From NCBI GenBank assembly GCA_001724265.1, contig MEDY01000042.1, forward strand, positions 248,001-312,000: DNA of 64,000 nucleotides, read 5' to 3'. The position numbers were made by a program, and so were the translations under genes. How positions within the stretch are numbered: the first letter of the stretch is position 1; each line of letters starts with the position of its first letter. The notes below the pieces were generated by a model. The model had not been told where the DNA came from and searched no databases. It saw nothing but the letters and a program-made list of their open reading frames with translations. This document shows, one piece after another, positions 11,401-20,429 of the stretch. Source of the DNA: Rhizaria sp. SCN 62-66 (lineage: Eukaryota; Rhizaria, unplaced).

Positions 11401-13558
11401 GACTGGTGAAGCGAAGTGGTATGATAACGCTCAAGCGTATGGCTGTGAAGGTGTCCCGGTGCCGTGGCGTTGGCTCCAGAATAACGCAAAACGCTTCACA
11501 ACGCAGGTTCAGTCGCGATCACAGGCACTCGCGCACTCCCAGTTGCCGCTGCGGTCACAGCAACTGAACTCACAGTCACTCGCTCTGTGTGCTGACTGGG
11601 GTGAGTCGGCTCTGAGGGCCGCCGCTGCAACAGCTGTTTTGCTGCTGCAGCATCATCAGCGGCAAGAGCAACAAAAACAGCACCAGCAGCACCAGAGTCA
11701 CAAAGCTGCTGGGAAACCTGGTCTGAATATCACGAACAACGTCGTGCCCCGCTCTGCAGCCACTCAATTGGAATCCTCTCTCTACTGTAATGCGGCATCT
11801 CTGCTCGCAGTCGGTGCCGCTACTGCCGCTGCCTCCGCGCCGATCCTTGCGAAACGCCCTAGTATCACTGCCGCCAGGGTGGGGCCTGTCGCTATGGGCA
11901 GGCGACGTGTTGCGATGCTCTCTGTCGCCAGCGCCGTCGCGGCGGCTTTAAGGGCCGCAAGCGCCTGTGGGGGCGCGCCGTGGGGACTCGGAGCGAGTAT
12001 GACTGAACTGTGCTCCCAGTCTTTAACAAACATTCTTGAAACACAATCACTTGCGAGTCTCCTGCGCTCGCAGTCGCTTGCTAACCGCGCGTTGATGCAG
12101 TCGCCGTCACAGAGTGCGTTTTTTCTGCGGAGCCCTGCGATGGTACAGAACGATAATGATGACGACGAAGACAATGATGACGGTGACAACAATGCAAGCT
12201 TAACTACGTCCTGCACTGTCAGTGTGAAGAAGAACATGACACTTGAAGTGACTCTGGGGGGGTCGTTCGTGGTCTCTCTAAGGACCGCCCAAGCCTACCC
12301 AAGTCACTCGCCCGTATTGTCTAAGTACCAGGCTCTAAGTAGCGCGCTGGCACATGTCATCACCCCGTTGCTTGGTCTTTCGCACGACGATCTCGACACA
12401 ACCACTGACACCCTCAGTCTCAGCACCAACGGCAGCAGCATCAACAAGTCGAATGACGATATTGACTCAAGTGGTTTATCGCGTGCAAGTGAGAGTCAAA
12501 GTAACAGCTCTGGTGCTGTTCTGCGCTCGCAGTTGCTATCGAGTTGTTGTAACAACGCTGTCAACGCTCTCAGGTTCCAATTCCCGGCTCTGCACGAGTC
12601 CGTCACTCAGCAGCAGGAGCGGCGTTTCACTCCCCACGGCTCGGGTGGCTGCGTTCGCAAGAGTCACTGTGCTGTGTCGATGAATAACTCGCTCCGTGCA
12701 CGTTCAGTGGCTCCTGCAGCGGTCGCCAACGTCCTGCGCGCTGCTCATGCGCTTGTCACGCCTCAATACGCACTCAAGCAGCAACTTGATGGTGATCAAC
12801 AGCAAGAGTACCCGGATCATGATCACAGCGAAGGTTCATCCAGCTCTCGCGCGACTGCAAGCTCAATCTCATCTGCAAGTGCGGACAATGCAGCGACTTT
12901 GACTGGCATCAGTATGTCGAGCGAGGATATCGCTATGGTCGACTGGACCGGTGTTGCTCGCACGTGGGCTCTCGTCAGCTCTGCGTCTGCGACCAAGATG
13001 GCGCTCACCCAGCAGACGTCTACTTCTAACGGAGTGTTCGCTGAGTCACCGATGATCACCCTTGCACCGACTGTGCTGGTTAAGTCGCAGATCATCGAGT
13101 TGTCTCCGCACTTGAGGTCCCAGGCACAGCGGAGTGTGGACTTGCCGCTCGATTCACCGGTGTACCTGTTCAGCTCGCAATCAAGTCGCAAAATCCCCCC
13201 TGGTGCTGTCGCCGACCACAGTCAGCTGGAACAGTGGGACTCGCTTCGTCTACACTCGCAGCCACTCATGCAGTCGCAATCTTTGCAATCTGCTTTGTCG
13301 TCTGCTGTCAGCGCCGCGTGTGGCTCCAGCGACTGGGCGGCATACCTCGCCGCAACTAGCAACGCGGACGATGGCACTGACGACGATGAGGACGGCGATG
13401 ATGGCGGCAATGGTGATCATAGTGGTGTTGACAATGGCGGCATGGACAGCGGCAGTCAGTCGCAGGATCATTCGCAGGAAAACGAGGGTGATAACGATGA
13501 TCCCAACAGTCCAGGCACCCGAACGTGGGACAAAGCAGTTGTCTCGTACTGTACATGA
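8498..13558 (+). CDS. Large Ser/Ala-rich SQ-cluster protein of unknown function (C-terminal part of a possible 2943-codon frame)
   Basis: The frame runs 1686 residues from the ATG at 8498 to a TGA at 13556-13558, without introns. It shares the frame of the upstream CDS and lies 48 bases after its TAG, so 8498 may be an internal methionine. I recognise no domain. The first ~60 residues combine Arg clusters with an acidic DDNDYANDDEDEDD run. More ordered stretches appear near residues 385-450 (an Arg- and Leu-rich helical segment) and ~690-780. From ~1000 onward Ser-Gln dipeptides are very frequent, for example QSRSQALAHSQLPLRSQ and MTELCSQSLTNILETQSLAS. The tail alternates acidic (13365-13420) and SQ-rich (13455-13490) sequence. 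A role in chromatin or DNA-damage signalling is possible from composition alone, but weakly supported. Confidence 0.65.
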   Translation: MNNSAALSRNVRRRPRSRLSAHSGIDADDNDYANDDEDEDDVSFNYAGRDGKRSRCAAGVASASVSDVDSVGADAEVRIAETASTHMVPHFYKTRDEQKYNEYYASALEYARDTITLRGVVNANIAFASAPTTSSSVMHPDKFTPRGALGTEETKLLDLKATDAHHQAIASKRTDASEECAQQVAAQEKAVLVSLTDALTAVFKSINPLDDVLASSIALAQQQIKSSSIDDLDPNSTHSGSSGSATIHRDREGNNEFAQAQRVYDHKRRCHAQLERLSRANARQRGRTAVAAAAALRWCNIAMSAEAIAVTGTELSDCDSDDESSLGSGSVQTNLSSSSSVNASARAHVADHVTGLPANINVIESSDIDDILFVSCLLTQRATSASDQPFPESALALIKPLHALRRECRRLLSLRRRAVEVALEPQQRLMLALGLSAAWCGTVDLQEPSLRGYLIDSPTNVSTKPSKHIIARSAHDSRVIGGEIENDVLTTIQKNLGDLQIAFDSKPTLNNNSDGSVHVHPDLLRNSRDGKSHARAQPSLLVKQEKPTHSLVKPRKELRPVNSSNDNDDAADVTLFQHHDPYSDGNNASYDGSGAGTSTSDYSNTVNRGNGVSLLLPRTNPLQLFPSSQSQTSKKTANNQKVSSDSRVVSFAHPHKRLSTSQSSNVDVSHANNQTHCILTVSAGLQRTLCSAYAFATLTARGRFPGFDRAMLPATDTLADGFCHVKDETLSKVRVLLRKSDDLLKLAASVAGNAFVYSGTLQQIAQSPSRSRRACRRLRASVVGQMLSQRFADASALSALANDNSNGTPAKLFSATTAAGDDYAHSTTSSSSAFVADPSLADRGRSLTFPLAQVVNIDINGFGAVHPADVNARVLIPFAPPEALASVRPLALQESRLGFQVPVPGHAHSRSCFPGSITNINSSRECTHNRSNNSSFSASASASVLDHSSECSECLAANHLDSEGPDSETGEAKWYDNAQAYGCEGVPVPWRWLQNNAKRFTTQVQSRSQALAHSQLPLRSQQLNSQSLALCADWGESALRAAAATAVLLLQHHQRQEQQKQHQQHQSHKAAGKPGLNITNNVVPRSAATQLESSLYCNAASLLAVGAATAAASAPILAKRPSITAARVGPVAMGRRRVAMLSVASAVAAALRAASACGGAPWGLGASMTELCSQSLTNILETQSLASLLRSQSLANRALMQSPSQSAFFLRSPAMVQNDNDDDEDNDDGDNNASLTTSCTVSVKKNMTLEVTLGGSFVVSLRTAQAYPSHSPVLSKYQALSSALAHVITPLLGLSHDDLDTTTDTLSLSTNGSSINKSNDDIDSSGLSRASESQSNSSGAVLRSQLLSSCCNNAVNALRFQFPALHESVTQQQERRFTPHGSGGCVRKSHCAVSMNNSLRARSVAPAAVANVLRAAHALVTPQYALKQQLDGDQQQEYPDHDHSEGSSSSRATASSISSASADNAATLTGISMSSEDIAMVDWTGVARTWALVSSASATKMALTQQTSTSNGVFAESPMITLAPTVLVKSQIIELSPHLRSQAQRSVDLPLDSPVYLFSSQSSRKIPPGAVADHSQLEQWDSLRLHSQPLMQSQSLQSALSSAVSAACGSSDWAAYLAATSNADDGTDDDEDGDDGGNGDHSGVDNGGMDSGSQSQDHSQENEGDNDDPNSPGTRTWDKAVVSYCT

Positions 13559-14290
13559 AGTTTGGCGGTCGCAAAGAAATACCGCTCGTTTAAGCACACC
13601 ATCAGATGCAGCATCTGTGAGGATGACAGGCGCTATGGAGAATAGGAAGAGGAGCTTGAGTGCAGCAGCTTTTGCAGCAGCTTTTAATATTAAGAATTGA
13701 AAAGCAACCGAAAGGCATCATCGTGATGCGTGTGATCCAGTGTCGCAATATATACGCGAACAACAACGCGTACTCAACAGAATTTAACATTAGTAATTGC
13801 TATATTAGTGAGGTATACGTACAATAGATATTCCAATATAATCAAGAGCACCTGAAATGTGGATTGATCAGGCATGTTTTCCTCATGTCCGCGCGCAAGA
13901 CCACGTTCACCTTTATTTAAACTGTAATCAATGCTATATTAGACAATATTTCGAACTTAGATCCCAATAAAATTAACTGAACTTGTTCCTTCATGTCTAT
14001 AGCCCTCATTTAATGACTTGAAAGATCGTTTGTGGTCAAGATAACATTTTTTTCGGAACCGACCGGGCTGGTTGGCTCACGGTCATCAAGGTCGTCAGTC
14101 TGGGTAAGGGCCTGAGGTCCTCCTTCGAGACCCTCAAAGTGATTAAAGTTGTGCATGTTGTTGTCATCGCTGATAAATGTAGATGTGTTAAATGGATTGC
14201 TATGTGAGTTGGCTATTTAGTTCGCGTGCTTAAAATCTCACATGCACGTCTCTTCCACCCGGTTTCCATTCCTTTTGTAGGTGTGCACCG
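13559..14290. other. Intergenic region upstream of cathepsin C
   Basis: AT-rich DNA with the 3' untranslated region of the preceding gene and the cathepsin C promoter. It contains the 17-bp element at 14045-14061, followed by a GC-richer stretch GGGCTGGTTGGCTCAC (14064-14079). No RNA gene was recognised. Confidence 0.6.
14045..14061 (-). promoter_or_regulatory. Putative promoter element, exact copy of 4404-4420
   Basis: The reverse complement reads CGGTTCCGAAAAAAATG, identical over 17 bases to the element upstream of the 4727 frame, about 230 bases before the cathepsin C start. CCAG lies 6 bases before it on the same strand. Confidence 0.5.
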
Positions 14291-16662
14291 ATGAGCATTC
14301 ACTCTGTGATGATCATCGCTGCTATGATGGTTGCCGGCCTCTCCTTCGTGGCGGCGGACCTCCCCATTCACTGCCTGACCTCCCAGGTGCGTATTTTCTT
14401 CCTCTTGGCACCACTTATGTCCTCATATGGCGCTGTCTTGTGCTCTATATGGCTTGCTTTGTCACCATGTCTTCGTGACCACTCCAAGGAGCTCTGGGGT
14501 GACTTTCGTCAAGATATTTCATGGCCCATGGTCGACATTCGTTGTTGCTTTTGCTCAAACAACAAATTCCGCCTCTTGAACATCCAATCACTTCTTTCCT
14601 GCTCCAACACATCGCCGTTTCCCCCCTGAATTCGCCCACCTTCTTTCCTCCTTTGTCTCTCACACCGATGACGCCATCCCTTTTCCTTTCTTTCGCTTCC
14701 TCTGCCGTTTCCGCTTCCGCCTGGATCTCTCGCTGCCTCCAGGTCGCGGGCACGTGGGACTTTGAGATGACGGCGGCGACGTCGGACACTCCCGACATGT
14801 GTGGCTACCAGCAGCCCGACAAGAACGAGCACCACTTCGGTGGTCGCTACACCTACAAGCTTGATTCCAAGTCCAAGGTGAGTGTCGAGCTTGCCACGCC
14901 GGCCACGGCGTCGTCGTCCCTCGGCAACGGCACGTGGACCATGGTCTACGACGAGGGTTTCTGGGTCAAGATGGGCGGCTCCGAGTTCTTCGCCTTCAAC
15001 GCCTACACCCCCAAGAAGGGCACCATCCTGTCCAACCTCAAGCCCGAGAACTACAACTCGTTCTGCGACAAGACGCTCGTGGGCTGGTTCCACACCAACC
15101 GCAAGTACGGCTGCTGGCGCGGCGTACAGACCAAGCGCCAGTTCCCCGACGCCAAGATCACCAACGCCACCAACAACGCCGCCGAGGTGACGACCGCTGT
15201 CGTGGCCCCCGTGAGCTTCATCGAGAAGTCGCTCGACACGCTCTTTGACCCCGAGTACTCGTTCATCGAGATGGTCAACTCTGACCCCGAGTCGCTCTGG
15301 CGCGCCAAGGTTCACGAGCCCTTCCTGTCCATGACCGAGGGCGACATGCTCAACCTCGTCGGCGGCCGCTCTTACCCCAAGTCGCAGCTGCCCCGTGCTG
15401 CCGCGCCCGCGGCCGAGTCCGCGCCGTCTGCCGAGGAGGAGTCGCTGTACGCGTCGTACCTTGCCGGCGAGGAGAGCCTCTTCCTCGAGGAGATGACCCG
15501 CATCACCAAGTCCGGCGCCGCCAAGACCGCCGCCGCCAAGGCCAAGGCCGCCGCCAAGGCGCGCCGCCCCTCGAGCCCCCACCACTCGTTCGCCGAGACC
15601 GAGTCCGAGGCTGACGCTGACGCCGAGGCTGACGCCGACGCCGACGCCGATGCTGAGCTCGATGAGGAGCTCGACGCCGAGCTTGATGAGGAGTCGGACG
15701 TTGATGTCGACGAAGAGATGTCTGGCTCCGTGCTCAAGTCTCTCAAGTCCAAGGGCCCCGATGCCAGCGCCAACAAGACGTGCGAGTACGGTCTGCCCTG
15801 CTCGCTCGACTGGCGCAACTACAAGGGCCACAACTGGGTCTCCGAGATCCGCAACCAGGTATGTACACACCCACGTAATCAAAATCTCGCTTAAATCAAC
15901 CCGAAAACATGTAGCACTCCGTCCATAACTCGTCACCTAGATCCAACTCTCACCCACACATCATTTTGTTATTTTTCTTTTGCGCGATTATTGCTACCGC
16001 AGGGTTCGTGCGGCTCGTGCTACGCCATGGCCTTCACGTCGGTGCTTGAGTCGCGCGTGCGCATTAAGATGAACCAGCCCAACCGCCACCGTTACTCGAC
16101 CCAGCACATCGTGTCGTGCTCGCAGATGAACCAGGGCTGCCGCGGCGGTTTCCCCGAGCTCGTCGGCCTCCACGTCGAGCAGCTCGGCGCCGTCCCCGAG
16201 TCGTGCTTCCCCTACGAGGCCAAGGATGGCACGTGCTCGCGCGCCTGCAAGGACAAGCCCGAGTTCCCGATCCAGAACACCCGCTACGTCGGTGGCTACT
16301 TCGGCAACACCAACGAGGAGAAGATGATGAAGGAGATCGCCGCTGGCGGCCCCATCGTCGTCGCCTTCGAGTCCCCCCGCGGGCTTTTCTCCTACCACGG
16401 TGGCATCTTCACCGGCCCCAAGCCCCGCGCTGAGAACCAGGGCGTGGCGAGTCTGCCCCTGTGGCAGCACACCAACCACGCCGTCGTCGCCATCGGTTGG
16501 GGCCACACCATCACCAACGGCAAGCGCGTCAAGTACTGGCTCATGCGCAACACGTGGGGCAAGCACTGGGGTGAGGATGGCTACTTCCGCATTCGCCGTG
16601 GCACTGACGAGTGTGGCATTGAGTCGATGTCCGTTTCGTTCGACATCAAGGACAAGTTCTAA
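14291..16662 (+). CDS. CTSC: Cathepsin C (dipeptidyl peptidase 1), papain-family cysteine protease
   Basis: Cathepsin C removes dipeptides from protein N-termini in lysosomes. Exons 14291-14386, 14743-15858 and 16003-16662 give 623 residues. Introns start GTGCGT and GTATGT. Residues 1-22 are a signal peptide (MSIHSVMIIAAMMVAGLSFV...). Residues ~23-165 match the exclusion domain that makes the family a dipeptidase (GTWDF, DEGFWVKMGG, GWFHTN, YGCWRG). The mature C1 domain begins near LPCSLDWRN (~383). The catalytic triad is Cys410 in GSCGSC, His563 in NHAVV and Asn587 in RNTWG. The oxyanion Gln404 is the last codon before the second intron, so the active-site cysteine opens exon 3. Between the two domains lies an unusual linker: Ala/Lys-rich, then almost all Asp, Glu and Ala at ~315-358. 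This makes the protein longer than the ~460-residue animal enzyme. Confidence 0.95.
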
Positions 16663-17513
16663 GTGAACTGTCGCGCAAGGTAAAGATTCACGCGCAGTTC
16701 AAGTTCGAGTCCCCCACCGCCTCACGGCGGGAGTCGCAATTGAACTGACTGCTGAAGACGCTTTGTGAAGTTGTTTCACGAGAATGAGTAACTCGAGAAT
16801 GAGTAACTTACTCTTGAACGCGGAGTCTGAGTGATGATTATATGGTAGGCTCGGCTGGTTGTTCTGATACGTTAGAGAAAATGCACTACTATTTGTGAAG
16901 TGTGTTGTGTGAGCGTGTGTTGTGGGGGTGCTGCTGCTATGCGTAAATGGATATTATCTTTAATACCGTAGAGAAAACATACGCAAATACAAATCAATTA
17001 AGATCAACTCTTTTTTATACTCGTTGAACTCACTGTAACTGAAGTAGTCTGAGCGAGATATCCCATTCAAAAGATTCGCAGAGCACTCGGTTGCTGTCCG
17101 TTGGACCCGCTCTTGCTCTGGACTGCGGGGTGATAAAAGATACAACATCATACATCGTATCATCCGTCAATGCAAATGCCCCTACAAGCGTCATGTGTGT
17201 ATAGTTTCTTTGGTCTGGGATCTCTTTTACAAATTTGATTTCACTTTGACTATACCCAGATATTCGCATTCTCATTCGGACTCTTCGTCTTCTCTCGGCT
17301 TCCTTCCAATACCCACCGTGCCTTCCTCTCTACGCAGTTCCACAAAGCCAAACCAGAAACCAGATTGCTGGCTCGTTGTGTGTCCCTGACTTTTGTATCC
17401 TCTCGCGTCACTCTCTTTTTTCGCTAAGCTCAGCTCAGCTCAGCCTTCGGATAACAAACACAGTCAACTTACCCGACAAGTCTCGTTGGCTCTCTTCTTT
17501 GACTCACGACAAG
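16663..17513. other. Intergenic region between cathepsin C and PRP4
   Basis: AT-rich DNA holding the cathepsin C 3' end, with a short CCGCC/GGCGG hairpin (16717-16730) and a 15-bp tandem repeat at 16779-16808. Next to PRP4 is a pyrimidine-rich leader with an AGCTC run at about 17427-17443. No gene seen. Confidence 0.6.
16779..16808. repeat. Perfect 15-bp tandem duplication
   Basis: CGAGAATGAGTAACT occurs twice back to back (16779-16793 and 16794-16808) in the 3' flank of cathepsin C. Each copy includes ATGAGTAA, which resembles a bZIP half-site palindrome. Confidence 0.8.
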
Positions 17514-20021
17514 ATGAGTGCCCCTCCCAACCCGACCGCCATCTCGGTCGGCGCCCTCAAGATCGTCAAATACGGCGACTCTAGCACGCACATGGACCTC
17601 TCCGAGACCTCCAAGGCTGCCAAAGCGCGCCATGACGAGGCCGTTTTGCGGATCGAGACCGAAAAACTTGCGCGCAAGATGGCCGTCCCCGTCGACGTCC
17701 GCGAGATCTGTCTCCGTCTGCGTCTTCTCGGCGAGCCCATCACGATCTTCGGCGAGACGGCGCCCGACCGCCGCGAGCGTCTGCGCATGGTGCTTGCGCG
17801 CATGTCGCTGTCGGGCACTCTCGACGCGTTCAACGCCAAACTCAGCCCCGACACCGGCACGAGCAACGGCGCCGCGGCGGCGCTGCACGCGCTGCCGACG
17901 GGCGACCAGCCCGCGTTCCGCGTTCAGGGCCCCGAGAGCCTCGCCAAGCACCGCAACATCATTGCCGCCGACTCCCTCTCGCGCGCGCAACAACGCTTGG
18001 CGCGGGAGCGGGCGCTGAAGCAGGAGCTGTGCATCGACAGCCACCCGCCGCACCCGCTGACTGGCCGCACCATCACGACGGGCACCGGTGCCCACGCGTT
18101 ACCGTTGCACGCCGCCGCCGCGCGCCGCCGGTTTGCGCGCGAGCTGCTGGTGCGGAAAGAGACCGCGAAGGGGCTCGCGCTGGCGGCGTCGCAGGTGGTT
18201 GACACGCGCGCGGTGTCCGGGATCGCGTTTCAGCCCACGGAGAAAGACGGTGCCACGCTCGCGACGGCGACCTGGGGCGGCGCAGTCAAGGTACATTATC
18301 AAACTCTGTTTTGTATTAAAACTACGTGTATCATATTTCTCATGCTTCAAAGCAAGGTGGAACGATGAAGTATTTGCTGTCTCATTCTGCTTCAAATAGA
18401 TGTTTATCTCATCACTGTATCCCCACTTTTGGTACTTTATTGTTTGTTCATATAGCTGTGGAACGTGCCTAGCTCGTCTCTGCTGGCGACTCTCGACGGC
18501 CACAAAGACCGTGTCACGGACATCCGTTTCCACCCCCGCGCTTTTACTCCGACTCCCGGCGCCGCCTACACGTCCTCTGCGTTAGCTTCGCGCAACTCTG
18601 CTCAGATCATAACTGCGGGCGTTGATGCTGTGTATCTCTGGCCCTCGCACTACAGTGGCATGGCGAATCACCACAGCAATCGCAGCAACAACAGCGGTCA
18701 TGGACTGTCGGTCAAGACTGAGGATGCTGGCGAGGGCTACTATGGCTCGAGCCACTCCGCGCATAGTAACCAGGCGGGGACTGCTGCTGCTGATGCAAGC
18801 GACAACGAGCAGGAGTACGACGAGGACGCTTACGACAGCAACGGCGAGCTTAAGAAGCACTCTGCCAAGGCCCTTAGCGGCCAGGGTACTTACATCAACG
18901 GCAGCAACGAAGACACCTACAGTGATGGCGTCGGTGCTGCCCCTGGCGTAGTGATGATGAACGACGGTTTCCAGTCCGCAATGGGCTTCAGCTCTGGCGG
19001 CTTAACCGCGCACCCGTCGCGCAGGCTCGACGCCACACAGGCCACGTCCTGCGCCAACTCGCTGCGGCCGTGCGCAGCGCTGGTAGGCCACACTGCGCGC
19101 GCGTGCCGGGCTGCGTGGCACCCCCACGGCGGGTACGCGGTGACGACGAGCTTCGACAGCACGTGGCGTCTCTGGGACACCACGGTCGGCAAGGAGGTGC
19201 TTGCACAGCCGGGCCACCTCATGGGCACTTATGCGTACGTCATAATCCCCGTATATATCTGCAAAATATGTATCAATCAGCGCCACGTGATTGTATTAAA
19301 TGGCGCGTGCTATTTCATATGTGTATTTCTCGTTATCATGTGTTTTGCTTCGAAATAGTCTCTATAACGCACGTTGAATTCTTTGACTCACTCCCATCCT
19401 CACACTCTCATTTGCTTGTTTTTTTGTGCTCTTCTCCCCAGTGTGTCGATCCACCCCGACGGTTCTCTAGTGTGCGTGGGCGACATGAGCGGCAACGCGC
19501 GCATTTGGGACCTCCGCTCCGGCCTCGCTCTGTCCGCTTTCGAGGCGCACGCGGGCGCAGTCACTGGCTGCGACTTTGCCTGCGACGGCTTCGCTGTCGC
19601 CACAGCTTCCGCCGACCACAGTGTCAAGCTGTGGGACCTTCGCAGCCGCAAAACGACGTACACGCTGCCCGCGCACAACAGCGTTGTCAGCGACGTGCGG
19701 TTCCACCCGACAGACGCGAGTTTTGTATTGACGAGCGGGTATGACGGCACCGCGGCTGTGTGGTCGCGCAGCGACCGTGAGCGCGTCGCGGTTCTCAAGA
19801 GCACCGCGGGCAAGGTTATGCGCGCAGAGTGGTCGCCCGACGGGGCCAAGGTTGCGCTGGCAGGATGGGATTGCACGTGGAAGGTGTATGAGTACGACGG
19901 AGACGATCTTGGTGACATAATGAACGCTGGCAACAGCGACAATGATGATGACGACGCGGATGGCGACGTCAAAGATGAGGGCGCTGTGAGTAATAATCGG
20001 GTTGCAACGATGGAGGATTGA
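17514..20021 (+). CDS. PRPF4: PRP4 / PRPF4, WD40 protein of the U4/U6 snRNP
   Basis: PRP4 holds U4/U6 together in the spliceosomal tri-snRNP. Exons 17514-18290, 18456-19234 and 19442-20021 give 711 residues. Introns start GTACAT and GTACGT. Residues ~58-98 carry the SFM (splicing factor motif) signature VDVREICLRLRLLGEPITIF followed by DRRERLR, diagnostic of PRP4. From ~235 onward come WD40 repeats: GIAFQPTEKDG...ATWGGAVKLWN, LDGHKDRVTDIRFHP, GHTARACRAAWHPHGGY, VSIHPDGSLVCVGD...ARIWDLRSG, SADHSVKLWDLRS, VSDVRFHPTD and RAEWSPDGAKVALAGWDCTWKVY. A Ser/Asn-rich acidic insertion of ~130 residues (~320-455) interrupts the propeller after the second repeat. The C-terminus is acidic. The 17514 start gives the MSAPPN opening and lies just upstream of the conserved region. 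Confidence 0.93.
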
Positions 20022-20429
20022 TTAACGGTCACCCACGAGCGGCTTCGCTTTTTTCTTATTCAAGTTTAATGTGTTTCAAGTCAGACTACAGGTTCATTTG
20101 GTTATGTATTGATGAGCTGGCCCGTGTGTGCACTCTGCTTGTAACGGGATCCTGACAAATATACAAAACAAAAGTATGTTGACTGATGCAACTCAAGTTG
20201 TATAATTGTGCTGTCTTAATTTAATCTGAGTAGAGTGTCCTCATATCGCTAGAGACTCAAAATCATGTATTTTGGAAGATGTTCACCACCCAGGTCCGGT
20301 TCGCGAAAAAGGCGGATCTGGCTGGCTGAGAGTGATGAAGGAGTCGGTCGATTTTGGTATTTGATTTTGGAAGGTTCCAATCGACATTTCTATTCTCCGC
20401 GAGAGTATTGTTTGTCTTCGGTCTCCAAG
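20022..20429. other. Intergenic region upstream of the secreted protein gene
   Basis: AT-rich, with a variant of the promoter element at 20290-20310 about 120 bases before the ATG. No other feature seen. Confidence 0.55.
20290..20310 (+). promoter_or_regulatory. Variant copy of the CGGTTC-GAAAAA promoter element
   Basis: CCAG, three bases, then CGGTTCGCGAAAAA. It differs from the 4404 copy by one inserted base and a shorter A run. It lies 120 bases upstream of the 20430 start. Confidence 0.4.

Noticed and set aside
14509-15936. A 475-codon open frame on the minus strand opposite cathepsin C exon 2
   Set aside because: Exon 2 of cathepsin C is confirmed by homology. The antisense frame is a by-product of GC-rich third positions, reads as Gly/Val/Leu/Arg-rich nonsense, and runs across the splice site.
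16685-16745. tRNA-like stretch with GTTCGAGTCCC
   Set aside because: The T-loop-like bases lack a matching A box, acceptor stem and anticodon arm. Only a 5-bp CCGCC/GGCGG hairpin is present.
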